Source of the DNA: Scolanthus callimorphus
Taxonomy: Eukaryota > Cnidaria > Anthozoa > Actiniaria > Edwardsiidae
Direction: 5' to 3'
DNA: 64,000 nt
NCBI GenBank assembly: GCA_033964015.1
Contig: CM066919.1
Location: forward strand, 6,821,831-6,885,830
Shown here: piece after piece, positions 53,678 through 64,000 of the stretch
How the letters are laid out: every line of letters begins with the position of its first letter
Numbering within the stretch: the first letter of the stretch is position 1
The notes under the pieces: generated by a model
Seen by the model: only the letters and a program-made list of their open reading frames with translations
Told to the model about the DNA's origin: nothing
Databases searched by the model: none
Position numbers and translations under genes: made by a program

Positions 53678-54832
53678 TTAGCTTGATCCGTTTGGCCCTG
53701 TCGCCTTAACAGCTCTCTTGGTTTGCCCTCTCTTACCATCGTCAGCATTCTTGAGATCCCCTAGACACTCGACTACTTCAGGCAGTGCCTCTCTCTTTAC
53801 ATACTTGACTTCTTCTGTCTCGGCATACATGGCTTCTTCGCACGTAAGATTTCCTCTGGAGGAAACCGCTCCTCCTTGAGACTTCTTTATGTACTTCTTA
53901 TATCCCAAAAGCCACGCTACGGCGCTCTTCAACTTTATCCACGACGAATATCGCTTGAGCATCTTGTTCAAGCTATCTTCGGACTTCGTCCCTCCCATCT
54001 CGTCACTTCGTCTCTTGCTTAACCTCAGGGTCGTCTGGACTTAGTCTCGGTAAGGTGACTGGTTGCTCTATCCAGATGTCTTCACTCCTCCATAAGAAAG
54101 TTGGTCCATTCGACCATCTCTCGCTTCTCATCAGCTGCTCTGGCGTCAGACCTCTGCTCACGTCGTCAGCAGGTTTCTCATCAGTACTAATATGCCTCCA
54201 CTGATGTGCTTTCGAACCTTCATGGATCACAGTTAGCCTGTTAGCTACAAATGTGCGGAAACGCCGATTCTCGTTCCGAAAATACTCTAAAACTGTCATT
54301 GAATCAGACCAAAACACACTCTCATCAACCGTTAGCTCTAACTCGTTACGTAACATCTCATCTAATTTCACAGCTAGAACCGCGGCCGACAGTTCCATGC
54401 GTGGTATCGTCATTGTCTTGATATGCCCTAAGCGCGACTTCGCCAGCATGAATGCGCAATGAATTCTTCCTTGTTCGTCAACTAACCTTATGTAAGATAC
54501 GGCTCCATATGCATAAGCTGAAACGAAGTGGTGTAACTGCACGGTCTTGACCTTTCCGAAATCCTGTGGCTTTATGCATCTCTCTAGCTCCACTTCCGAC
54601 AACTCGGGTAATCCCTCCAGCCAAGCTTCCCATCTTCTCGCCTCGTCTTCTCCTACTTCATCGTCCCAGCCATATCCAAGTCTGCAGATATCTTGGAGAA
54701 GAACCTTTGCAGGTAAGATTATTGGTGACAAATATCCGATCGGATCGAAAACGGAACTTGTTATGGAAAGTATACCTCTCCGAGTGTTCGGCCTTTCTTT
54801 TACCTTGACCGAGTACTCGAATGTATCCGACC
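53678..54832 (-). pseudogene. BEL/Pao element 2 RT thumb and RNase H
   Basis: From 54,832 down, SDTFEYSVKVKERPNTRRG and ILSITSSVFDPIGYLSPIIL are the RT thumb. LHHFVSAYAYGAVSYIRLVD opens the Pao RNase H; its first acidic residue (usually D in the S.D.S.) appears changed to V. IPRMELSAAVLAVKLDEML and FWSDSMTVLEYFRNENRRF carry the next acidic residues, and the spacer toward integrase continues to 53,678. The 5' neighbour of this block is the LINE insertion. Confidence 0.75.
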
Positions 54833-54839
54833 TTACGTT
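54833..54839. repeat. Target-site duplication TTACGTT, left
   Basis: TTACGTT immediately precedes the LINE and recurs at 57,078-57,084 immediately after it. Both belong to the interrupted Pao RT coding sequence. Confidence 0.75.
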
Positions 54840-55116
54840 AGTGGAGCAATACAATAAGACCCTAGAGGCATTATTGGATTCCCATGCCCCTCTCAAGAAA
54901 AAGACAATCATTATTCGTCCACACGCACCTTGGTACACAGAGGAGATTGCTGCGGAAAAAAGGAAAGAAGATCTTTTGAGCGGCGCTGGAGGTCAACACG
55001 GCTGCCGGTGATTACCAGAACTATGTGATTCAATGTGATGTTGTAAACAATCTACTCAGAAAATCCAAGGCTTCTTATTACCGTGATGTCATAGAGAATT
55101 CCAAGCATGACCAGAA

Positions 55117-56321
55117 GTGTTATTCCAGACAGTTGATAAGGTACTACACACTACATCTGAGGCACTTTTTCCCACCTCACATTCTGATAATGAGCTAGCA
55201 AATACATTTGCTGACTTTTTCACAGAGAAAATTACCAACCTACGGAGTTCATTGGACAATGTTATTTTGGTGGATTCTGCTGTTTTGCCTCCTACGACTT
55301 CTGTGCTGTCTCGATTCAAGAACATCTCTGAAGAACAACTATCTAGTCTTGTAACTGGCTCAAAACTGAAGTCCTGTCCGCTAGATCCAGTCCCTGCTGC
55401 TGTTCTGTCCGAGTGCTTGCCTGTTTTGCTGCCCGTTTTGGTGAAAGTCATTAATCTCTCCATTGACACTGCTGTAATGCCAGACTGTTTTAAAGTAGCT
55501 CTTCTAAATCCACTGCTGAAAAAGCCACGCCTTGATTTTGAAATTTTTGCTCATTTTAGGCCAATTTCGAATTTGATGTTTTTGTCAAAGCTTACAGAAA
55601 AGGTGGTGGCGATGCAATTAATTGACTATGTTATGGAGAACAATTTAGATGAGGTCTTTCAATCAGCATATAAACAGCTGCACAGTACTGAGACTGCTCT
55701 GGTTAGGGTGAACAATGATATTCTCTTGGCTCTGGACAATCATCAATCAGTCATATTGCTACTTTTAGATTTATCGGCTGCTTTTGATACAGTTGACCAC
55801 ACCATTTTATTGGATAGGCTAGCCTCTCGTTTCGGTATATGTGGTTTGGCTCTCTCCTGGTTCAAATCATATCTGAGCAATAGGTTTCAGTTTGTTAACA
55901 TAAGGGGAGAGAGGTCTTCATGCCGGCCATTGCCCTATGGAGTGCCTCAGGGTTCTGTCTTAGGCCCGATATTGTATCTGTTATACACCTCGCCACTTGG
56001 GGATATCGTGAGAAAGTATAACATGGGTTTTCATTTTTATGCTGACGATACCCAGTTGTACTTGTCTTTCGATTCCCGAAGTGGGGAGGGGCGGGTATTA
56101 GCAGCGGCCCAAATTGAGGTTTGTGCTGGTGAGATAGATGGTTGGATGAAGGCAAACAAGCTTAAGTTAAACAGTGACAAGTCCGAGTTATTAGTTATTA
56201 GCTCTAAGTATCGTCCTCGCCCTAATTTAGATTCTGTTAGTATTAGGGATTACTCTGTTCAGCCATCAATTTCAGCAAGAAATTTAGGTGTAATTATGGA
56301 CAATAGCTTATCTATGGAACA

Positions 56322-56384
<63 letters not shown>

Positions 56385-56385
56385 A
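55117..56385 (+). pseudogene. LINE reverse transcriptase (ORF2 middle)
   Basis: The RT primes on nicked target DNA. An uninterrupted frame shows KLKSCPLDPVPAAVLSECLP, FRPISNLMFLSKLTEKVVAM (fingers), LLLLDLSAAFDTVDHTILLD (motif A Asp), PYGVPQGSVLGPILY, and FHFYADDTQLY (motif C, YADD at 56,038-56,049). All catalytic Asp are kept. The frame is entered at 55,117 after a frameshift between about 54,990 and 55,020. It then runs into a (TTA)n expansion at 56,323 that encodes poly-Leu and ends at a TAA. Without that expansion the frame would continue into the C-terminal part. Confidence 0.85.
56323..56383. repeat. (TTA)n microsatellite inside LINE ORF2
   Basis: About 20 TTA units interrupt the coding sequence between SLSMEQ and HVSSICKSAFFHIRRIAKIR. 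Flanking AACAA words on both sides suggest insertion or slippage, not ancestral sequence. Confidence 0.85.
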
Positions 56386-56955
56386 CAACATGTTAGCTCT
56401 ATATGTAAGTCTGCCTTCTTTCACATAAGAAGAATTGCAAAAATAAGAGATTATTTATCGGAAGATTCAACGGCAGCGCTGATACATGCATTTGTTACAT
56501 GTAAGTTAGATAATGGGAATTCACTTTTATATGGCCTCCCTAAGTATCTTATCCAGAGGTTGCAGTCAATACAGAATTGTGCTGCCCGGCTTGTTACACG
56601 TGACTCTAAATTTGCACATGTTACGCCAGTACTGAGGGAGCTCCACTGGTTACCAGTGGAGCATCGAATTATTTTTAAAATATTATTATTAGTTTTTAAA
56701 TCTCTTAGTTATTTAGCACCTTTATATATTAGCAATTTATTACATCACTATAGTCCAGGTCGTAGTCTTCGCTCAGCAAATCAATGTCTCCTTGTCGTCC
56801 CTGGGTCTAATCAAAAGACTTATGGTGACAGGGCATTCTCAGTGATAGCCCCTAAGCTATGGAATGCCCTGCCCATTGACATAAGGAGAAGCAGTTCTCT
56901 TTTAATTTTTAAAACGCGCCTAAAAACTCATCTTTTTAAACAAGCATTTTTATAG
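56384..56955 (+). pseudogene. LINE ORF2 C-terminal region
   Basis: It continues the ORF2 after the microsatellite: HVSSICKSAFFHIRRIAKIR, then LIHAFVTCKLDNGNSLLYGL, IQNCAARLVTRDSKFAHVTP, LHWLPVEHRIIFKILLLVFK and WNALPIDIRRSSSLLIFKTR, ending at a TAG at 56,953. This conserved tail with IQN.AARLV and LHWLPV is typical of L2/CR1-like coral LINEs. Confidence 0.85.
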
Positions 56956-57013
56956 ATTATTATTATTATTATTATAGATTCTTATTTTTTAATTGTAGCA
57001 TTAAATTGTAGCA

Positions 57014-57048
57014 AAGCGCCATAGAGCAGTTAATGTATATGGCGCTAT
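57014..57048 (+). other. LINE 3' UTR stem-loop
   Basis: AGCGCCATA and TATGGCGCT form a perfect 9-bp stem with a 13-16-base loop, followed by an ATAAAT and TTATT-rich tail at the insertion end. In several L2/CR1-clade elements such 3' hairpins are recognised by the RT (family knowledge). Confidence 0.6.
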
Positions 57049-57067
57049 ATAAATCTATTATTTTATT

Positions 57068-58164
57068 ATTATTACTATTACGTTCCACTGGACCCCTAGT
57101 GTTCTCTCTATGGGAGCATTCTTCATATCTAAATTTAGGAGTGATGGTGCACGCTCGCCCTCTGGAATAGACTCAACTACGTCCTTGCCATTGCTAATCC
57201 ACTTGGTTAACCTGAATCCTCCGCGCGATAGCAGCTCTCTCATATCGCTCGACAGCTTGACTGCTTCTTTTGCTGTCTCCACGGATCGGAGACAATCGTC
57301 TACGTAAAAATTGTTCTTCACGGTGCTAACGGCCTCTGCATCAAACTCTTCTCTGTTGTCATCCGCTATGCGTCGTAGAGCATAGTTGGCGCCGAAGGGT
57401 GAAGAAGTCCCGAATATGTGAACTTCCATTCTATAGTCGACTGGCTCTTTCGTGAGATCATTATCAGGCTACCAAAGGAATCTAAGCGCGTCGCGGTCTT
57501 TCTTGTCGACTTTCATTTGATGGAACATGGCTTCCACGTCGGAAACCATGGCGATCTTTTCTTGACGAAATCTTATCAGTACACCGACAAGATTACTAGT
57601 GAGGTCTGGACCTTGATATAACTGATCGTTCAAGAATGCCCCTTTAAACTTAGCCGCGCAATCAAAAACTACGCGCACCTTCTTTCGCGCATGCGCAACT
57701 GGGTGATTCGCTAAATACCACAGCGGCTAACCGGATACTTCTAGCTCTTCGTTAGGAATCCGTCTAACGTATCCCTTGGCAGCATAATCATTTATAACGC
57801 TCGCGTACCTTTAAAATAACTCCTTGTCAGCTTGGAATCTCTTCTTTAGGGAACGAATCCTCTGTTCGGCTAACTGCCTGTTGTTAGGAAGGTAGGGTGG
57901 ATCTCTTCTCCACGGCAAGGGCATCTGGTAATGGCCATCTTCAACTTTAACTGTCTTTTCTATCTTGCTCAAGGCCTTCTTATCTTCTACTGACATAGAA
58001 ACGTGACTATCGGCACCCGTGTCAACAAAATCTGACTTCCAAAACATCTCTAACTGTTTCAACAAAGGATCGTCGGTTTCTATTTCCGGTTTCTCGCCTA
58101 GACGCACGAAGTTGACGCTCCCGGCTTGGTCTTCTGATTTTTTCCAGGGGTTCTGTTGGACCAA
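57068..58164 (-). pseudogene. BEL/Pao element 2 reverse transcriptase, N-terminal part
   Basis: Blocks in order down the strand: FWKSDFVDTGADSHVSMSVE and YQMPLPWRRDPPYLPNNRQL (58,164-57,811), then [20 protein letters not shown] and [20 protein letters not shown] with the motif A Asp (57,678-57,469), then NNFYVDDCLRSVETAKEAVK with YVDD and GGFRLTKWISN (57,429-57,070). Frames break between the three blocks. The coding sequence stops at the LINE and resumes at 54,832. Confidence 0.8.
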
Positions 58165-58171
58165 GAAGCGT

Positions 58172-58650
58172 TCAACCTAGCAACGAGCGTACTGCATAAG
58201 GTTCGCCTCTGCCGCCCCGTTTCTCTTCTAGGACCCAAAATGCCTCTGGCACGTTACCACCAATGAGTAGCCTAACCTCTTTGGCGTCAATCTCCGGGAA
58301 CTCTACGCCCTCGAGATGGTTCAGCATCCTGGCAGCATCCTGTTCCGTAGGGATACTGCTCGGCGACACATTCAACTTGTCAACCGTCCACACCTTGGGA
58401 TATCTAACTTCTCACTACTATCAAGGGAATCAACCTTTAATTTCACTTCTAGACCCGACTTCGGACTATCTTTCTTTTCTTGCGTTGTTAAGAAACATGA
58501 TCGTTCCGTTCCCTTTATTCCTAGCTCATGCACCAGACGCGCGTCACACAACGATACATCCGAGCCATTAACAAGTAGCGCGAACGTTTCAACGCTGCGA
58601 CCTTCGTTACCTTGAACCTTGACAGGTACTATTTTCAAGCGCACCTTGCT
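58172..58650 (-). pseudogene. BEL/Pao element 2 protease
   Basis: It reads LKIVPVKVQGNEGRSVETFA then LLVNGSDVSLCDARLVHELG, the Pao-type protease, but the catalytic Asp expected before NGSD-type sequence is Val. After a frame change it continues with LNHLEGVEFPEIDAKEVRLL and IGGNVPEAFWVLE, the typical downstream part. Confidence 0.75.
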
Positions 58651-59560
58651 GCCGCTGGACGTGCTCGTACAGAGCTCGTACTACATTGGCCAGTGTTGCT
58701 CGAACCTGCAGCCTCGTTGGAACGAATGGCGCTCGTCCTATTTCATAAGGAGCCAGAGCTCCTTAGTTACCAACTTTAAGTGCCTTGGATCCCGCAGAGA
58801 TGTGGATTTTTTTTTCATATCTCTGCGGGTGGCACCCAGCTTTCTAGTGAATAACAACATTCCAGCCCAACGCCTAGGCGTCGTAATCTCCAAGTGTCAA
58901 CCACTTGAACCGAAAAAAGTGCGTTCTATCTGTCAGCATTGCCATTGTTATATTGCCTCTAGACCAGGAATGTTTCGCAACTATAACCCAGGCAGCTATA
59001 CCCCAGGCCGTCAACGACGGACGACAGATCTAAAATGAAGATTCCTACACAAACAGAAATTTAAAAATGGGCATTGTAGTAAAGAATCAGACATAAATGT
59101 ATTCTTTTAGATTTTTAGTTTCCACTAAAAATACGACATTCACGATTTTACGATAACGCTTTTGACGTATAGTTAAATGTGTGAAAGAGAACCTGATCTG
59201 GTAAGAATAACGGTTCCCGGCAATCTTCATACTCTATATGGTTGAAGCATATGAACAGAAACTTAGCAATCACAAAAGCTTTGTTTTCTCCTGTTGCGTT
59301 TCCTAAAGGAAGATTTAGATTTAGATTTCGAAAATCGTTTCCCGCTCACATTGCAACAATACAACCCCAAAAGTACGAATTTTCGCGGCCCCGTGGATAT
59401 CGTAAAATCGCAGAGCCCAACGACTTACCTTCAGACGCGCTATACTTTCCTGCGAAAAACCCTAGACAAGACCAACTGAAAACCAAATAAACCTGAAAAA
59501 CTGAAGCCTTGCTTTAAGAAGTCAACGGACAGCAAGCACAACTGTAGGAAACTTCATTCT
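58651..59560. other. Left part of the insertion between protease and gag
   Basis: A plus-strand ORF (58,619-59,038) has no family signature. A 14-bp hairpin (CCCGCAGAGATGTG / CATATCTCTGCGGG, 58,791-58,829) is present. No Pao coding sequence. Confidence 0.5.
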
Positions 59561-61025
59561 GTTTCCCAAAGCATACAGCCATGCAATCATGACAGAGCCT
59601 TTGCCGGATAAACCAGCTAAGATACAGAGTCCAGTTTTAGATAATTATTTGTGAAAACCTTAAAATTTCTGTATCCCAAGGCATTCAGCCATGCAAGCAC
59701 GACAGAGCCTTTGCCCGGATAAACCAGCTAAGATACATAAAACAATTTAAGATAATTATTTATGAAAGCCTTCAATTTCTGTATCCCAAGGCATTGAGCC
59801 ATGCAAGCACGACAGAGCCTTTGCCTGGATAAACCAGCTAAGATACAGAGTACAATTTAAGATAATTATTTCTGGAAGCCTTAAAGTTCTGTATCCCAAG
59901 GCACTCAGCCATGCAAGCACGACAGAGCCTTTGCCCGGATAAACCAGCTAAGATACACAGCGTACAATTTAAGATAATTATCTATGAAAGCCTTCAATTT
60001 CTGTATCCCAAGGCATTCAGCCATGCAAGCACGACAGAGCCTTTGCCTGGGTAAACCAGCTAAGATACAGAAAATAATTAAATATAAATATTTCTGGAAG
60101 CATTAAAGTTCTGTATCCCAAGGCATTCAGCCATGCAAGCACGACAGAGCTTTTGCCCGGATAATCCAGCTAAGATACACAGCGTACAATTTAAGATAAT
60201 TATTTATGAAAGCCTTCAATTTCTGTATCCCAAGGCATTCAGCCATGCAAGCACGACAGAGCCTTTGCCTGGGTAAACCAGCTAAGATACAAAAAATAAT
60301 TAAATATAATTATTTCTGGAAGCATTAAAGTTCTGTATCCCAATGCATTCAGCCATGCAAGCACGACAGAGCCTTTTCCTGGATAAACCAGCTAAGATAC
60401 ACAGCGTACAATTTAAGATAATTATTTATGAAAGCCTTATAGTTTCTGTATCCCAAGGCATTCAGCCATGCAAGCACGACAGAGCCTTTGCCCAGATAAA
60501 CCAGCTAAGATACAGAAAACAATTAAAGATAATTATTTCTGGAAGCATTAAATTTCTGTATCCCAAGGCATTCAGCATGCAAGCACGTCAGAACCTTTGC
60601 CCGGACAAGCCAGCTAAGATACAGAGTACAATTTAAGATATTAATTATTTCTGGAAGCCTCAAATGTCTGTACCCCAAGGAATTCCGGCATGCAAGCACG
60701 ACAGAGCCTTTGCCTGGATAAACCAGCTAAGATACAGGTCTAAAATCCTTAACATTTCTGTATCCCAAGGCATTCAGCCATGCAAGCACGACAGAGCCTT
60801 TGCCCGGATAAACCAGCTAAGATACATAAAACAATTTAAGATAATTATTTCTGGAAGCCTTAAATTTCTGTATCCCAAAGCATTCAGCCATGCAAGCACG
60901 ACAGAGCCTTTGCCCGGGTAAACCAGCTAGATACAGTGCGTACAACTTAAGATAATTATTTCTGAAAGCCTTAAATTTCTGTATCCCAAGGCAATCAGCC
61001 ATGTAAGCACGACAGAGCCTTTGCT
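59561..61025. repeat. 110-bp satellite, about 13 units
   Basis: GTATCCCAAGGCATTCAGCC begins units at 59,671, 59,781, 59,891, 60,003, 60,113, 60,225, 60,335, 60,448, 60,558, 60,670, 60,760, 60,870 and 60,981. Unit lengths alternate 110 and 112-113 through the middle, with one short 90-bp unit. Alternating variants (ACAGAGTACAATT versus ACACAGCGTACAATT) point to dimer-based amplification. Each unit contains GCAAGCACGACAGAGCCTTT and AAACCAGCTAAGATAC. Confidence 0.9.
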
Positions 61026-61758
61026 AGCCAAGATATCGATCAACTATATCCTCCATATCGATTCAATCCCCATCAGAATATTTCTCCTTAAAATGTTAAG
61101 AATCTTCCAACTAATTTCATCTCGTTTGGTAGCGCAATTCCATTACACTAGGCTTCGGCGGCCATGTTTGTTTCGGTTTTCGCGCGGTCCCAGAATGACT
61201 TCCAGACCAAGAATCGTAAGTCTATATCAGCCATCCTACCCTTGACAGGTCATTATTATTCCTCCGAATGGTAGATGACCAGAATCCATGGTGCCTTTGC
61301 ATATTTGGAAAACGTCTCTAGCCGCCGCCACGAGGCCAGATATCAACTGGTCAACAATTATACGTTTACAAATTCCGATTGTTAGCGAGTCTTTCTAGAT
61401 GATTTGATTGTTCATACGTCCCGGATAACGTGTTTGATGATCAAAGTTAACTCAGTGAAGTGTGGTTATTACGGGTACTCTAGGTAGTGAATGCGAGCGA
61501 ACGCCGCTCTAAGATCGCTCCCCTCATCTAACCTCGTGATTCACATTTCAGCGCATGTCCTCTGAAGTCCAGCCCTCGAAATAAACATGATAAACATAGG
61601 TCGCTTCATGACCTGACCTGTAGTAAACACGCAAATCTCATTACTAAATGAAACCGCAAATCTCCTACTCGAAGACAGATTTTTTATTGGATTATGACAT
61701 CAGCCATGACAACCGTAGTGGGCAAAAATCGAACTTCCGGAAACGCTCTGGCTAGTCG
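61026..61758. other. Right part of the insertion between protease and gag
   Basis: Near 61,150-61,215 a YY1-like GGCGGCCATG is followed by ATGACTTCCAGACCAAGAAT and a good donor (C|GTAAGT), resembling a first exon. No continuation found. Confidence 0.35.
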
Positions 61759-63360
61759 TTATGTACCACCTTCTCCACTAGCAGCCGTTCTGCCCTTCGT
61801 GTTTTCTCCGCGAGATTCTGACAGGTGTAACAGCCTATGGTGTTTCAGCGTGCAACCAGCGACCGTGCAGGCACTATCTCTATAACAACTCCTCGATATA
61901 TGTACGCCCTTGAAACAGTTAAAGCACAGTTTCTTATCTTTCGCGAATGAATGGCGATCCTTATGGGTTTTATTAGTGAAATCCTGACATGCCGCTAGCA
62001 TATGCGCGCCACTACAAAGCTTGCATTTTGGCCCATCTTCGCTTTTCCCGGAATTATCACCCGCTACTGTCTTCTCCTTCTGGACCCCATGGGTATTATG
62101 AGTATTCCCCCTATTCGAGCTATGCGTGCTTTTAAAATTAGAAATGTGATGAACTCTTGGCTTCTCGCCCAATTCCTGAATGGCGTCAGCCCTATCTAGC
62201 CAACTTGTCCTCATAAGAAAAGGCAGCCTATTCACGACCTTCGTCAAGTTATCAGCGCTGTTAATCTCATCGATATACCCGATAGAGGTAACACAGTTTT
62301 TTAACTTGTCAGAAATGCAAGCAAACCTTTTTCATCACTTGGTAGTCTAGAGGATTTCCATCAAATTTCTTTATGTCTGGCCTCGGCAGAGAAATCCCTG
62401 TTTCAAGGCAGAAGGCAACCTCTCAAACGATTCGCTATTAATACTGGTATTTTGTTTCTGGGGGGACCAAGTGTTCGCTCCAGGATTCAAGTTGCTGGTA
62501 TCATGCTTATATGATTTGGGCGTGGGCTCACATCTAATTGTGGATGCTGGGGGAGTGTCTTTTATTTCTGCTGCTCTAGGTGTGATTGGGGTACTATAAG
62601 TGGGTACAGATGTAGAGGTGTTTCCCGACCCTTGACCCTTATGTGGCATTACACCCTCCCCGCTTGTTTCCTCATAAATGATCGCTACTAAATCAGCTTG
62701 CTCGATTTCACATTCCGCTTCTAAAAGTTTTTTGCCGCTTCAACTCAAGTTCCTTTAATCTATTTCTTGTCTTTTCTGCAACTGCCGTAGCTATGCGTGG
62801 CTTACATTTGAGCCTACTTCGCTTGTAGACCGTCCCAGATCTATATCGCAATCTGCAGCTTGCACTGCTTCATGTGATTCCACGTTGCCATTTGCAACCC
62901 AAGGCCCACCCTGTGGTAATTTATCTGGCCCAGCATTTTTCTAGAGCCACTCAATTATTTGTTGGTCGAGCTGTTTAACTTTATTCAATTGCTCTTCATG
63001 TGAAGCCAAAAACCCTTCCTTTCCCTCTTGGTCATCATCGGAAAGATATTCGTAGCATAGCTTGGAAGCCTGATTGAATATCTCATGTGTTTCTTTAAGT
63101 CTAACTTTAATTCCCGTAACTTCCTTTGGATTTGTTTCTCCCTTCAGCAAGCCTTCAATTTCTTTGGAAACTTTTGTAAGCTGCCCCAAATAACCCGATC
63201 TCGATCTTTTTTTCATTCTGTACGCCCTCTTCATTAAAACGACTTGCAGGCTTCCTGTGCCGCGTATCACCATATTTGGACAGCTCCCTTTCCCCAATTT
63301 GCATATCCACATGGAACGCTTTCTTGACTGAATTTCGCTGTCATTTCTAAATCGAATCAA
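61759..63360 (-). pseudogene. BEL/Pao element 2 Gag, three frames
   Basis: Down the strand: a basic N-terminus and MKKRSRSGYLGQLTKVSKEI then KLCYEYLSDDDQEGKEGFLA (63,360-62,941). A Pro/Ser/Thr-rich linker (SVPTYSTPITPRAAEIKD, 62,649-62,371) follows. Then PFLMRTSWLDRADAIQELGE and Cys/His knuckles (CKLCSGAHMLAACQDF; LCFNCFKGVHISRSC) at 62,247-61,759. Gag assembles particles around element RNA. Frames change near 62,700-62,900 and 62,300. Confidence 0.75.
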
Positions 63361-63416
63361 ATGTTCCGTAAACTCGATTTGCAGCCTTGATTTTTGATCA
63401 AGAGTCTTTCAATGAA

Positions 63417-63750
63417 TGTTGCTTGTGTGTATACACAGAATTCTAAATTCGTAAACGCAATAAACCGTTTATTTTCCACCCAAATTATTTGCAAGTCTCA
63501 CAGTTCAGAGCACTTCTGAGCTTTCTTTAACATTCGATTGGATCTGATTTTAACTGTACGGTTCTACGGTTCTTATACGTGGTTCTACGAGTTAAACTAT
63601 AAAAAATACAAGTATTAGGCTCAGTGTACCCAAGGCCTGGGCCGCGCTGTGAAATTGACCCCCAGCAACGATTTTTGTTGTCATGGTAATGTTCGACGTT
63701 CCAATATGGCGACCGCACAGCAAAACGAGAAAACACGAAGTTAAGTCATT
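63417..63750 (-). repeat. 5' LTR of BEL/Pao element 2
   Basis: It begins (plus-strand view) TGTTGCTTGTGTGTATACAC and matches the LTR at 52,116 for about 205 bp, then diverges. GACCGCACAGCAAAACGAGA with AAACACGAAG resembles the other copy only loosely. The outer edge is set approximately. Confidence 0.65.
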
Positions 63751-64000
63751 TTATGCTTACATGTAAGCTTACCCAAGACCAAGTTTTCGAATGTAAAACA
63801 CTTTATGCTTTTTGTGTAATTTTTCCTGCTAGCAGAGGCTTTTCCTTGATATGTTGCTAGCCTTCCACGGTTCGGATGTCACGTCAACTACATAATTAAT
63901 GCTTTACACGCGACTAAAACTTCGTTCAATTGTTTTAGTTTGACAGAAAGCTCTGCTCCAGGGTTAACTTAAACTTATTTCTTGAAATTCACACATAAAT
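63751..64000. other. Right edge without a recognised feature
   Basis: Nothing recognised. Confidence 0.4.

Larger units (their letters stand above)
54840..57077 (+). mobile_element. 5'-truncated L2/CR1-like LINE nested in BEL/Pao element 2
   Basis: This is a 2.24-kb insertion with 7-bp target duplications, oriented opposite to its host element. It starts inside ORF2, between endonuclease and RT (YNKTLEALLDSHAPLKKK). It contains the full RT and C-terminus and ends with a 3' UTR hairpin and TTATT-type tail. Because it interrupts Pao RT, it is younger than that element. Confidence 0.85.
52116..63750 (-). mobile_element. BEL/Pao retrotransposon 2 with nested insertions
   Basis: Reading down the minus strand: LTR, gag, protease, RT, RNase H, integrase, LTR, the full Pao order. 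The LTR cores at 52,116 and 63,417 begin identically (TGTTGCTTGTGTGTATACAC). The interior is split twice: by a LINE at 54,840-57,077 in RT, and by about 3 kb at 58,650-61,750 between protease and gag that includes a 110-bp satellite. Without these insertions the element would be about 6.4 kb, normal for BEL/Pao. Multiple frameshifts show it is dead. The LTR outer edge at the right is not well defined. Confidence 0.85.

Overview
The window reads as nuclear DNA of an invertebrate animal, most likely an anthozoan cnidarian such as a stony coral. It has AT-rich intergenic DNA, spliced genes with GT-AG introns, a MAM-domain gene with phase-1 module borders, and transposon types common in corals: two BEL/Pao elements, Ty3/Gypsy, an L1-type ORF1, an L2/CR1-like LINE, Tc1/mariner, a piggyBac-like MITE and many foldback MITEs. 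There are no bacterial operons. The species assignment is inference.

Layout. 1-7.4 kb: an 0.9-1.2 kb segment repeated at 16 kb, an intact unknown ORF (gene A, 3,794-4,531, minus), two MITEs and a possible two-exon gene (5,765-7,404, minus). 7.9-10.7 kb: a decayed, 3'-truncated Ty3/Gypsy pol and a LINE-like tail. 12.2-12.8 kb: a 28-bp array of the palindrome ACCACGTGGT joined to a large inverted 15-bp minisatellite. 13.2-14.3 kb: a hammerhead-like motif and an L1-type ORF1. 14.5-18 kb: two foldback MITEs, a CCCTAACAG-type minisatellite, the second copy of the segment at 1 kb, and a TTAA-flanked MITE. 20.2-21.9 kb: exon-like pieces of an unknown gene. 22.1-25.2 kb: a LINE endonuclease scrap and a BEL/Pao element truncated after RT. 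25.6-26.0 kb: a foldback MITE. 28-30 kb: a MAM-domain gene (minus). 30.9-31.5 kb: a 66-bp satellite with three-unit higher-order structure.

31.9-38.3 kb holds a decaying multi-exon plus-strand gene (gene 1). It encodes a Cys/His-rich module, a coiled-coil stretch and about 17 copies of a 14-residue Ser-Pro repeat. A TA-flanked MITE sits inside its largest exon, and removing the MITE restores the reading frame. 38,748-47,064 is best read as one 8.3-kb DNA transposon. Its ends are inverted, begin CACTACTGGAGG, and carry subterminal ATGTGAAAT repeats. It contains a broken transposase-like gene (gene 2, minus) with C-terminal zinc motifs and a SAP domain, plus a pseudogene paralogous to gene A. 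48.6-51.5 kb: Tc1/mariner remnants and MITEs. 52.1-63.7 kb: a second BEL/Pao element (minus) whose LTR cores are recognisable. Its RT is split by a 2.2-kb LINE with 7-bp target duplications, and its gag-protease interval is split by about 3 kb that includes a 110-bp satellite.

Few host genes look intact. The main content is layered transposon insertion, some of it into genes and some into other transposons.
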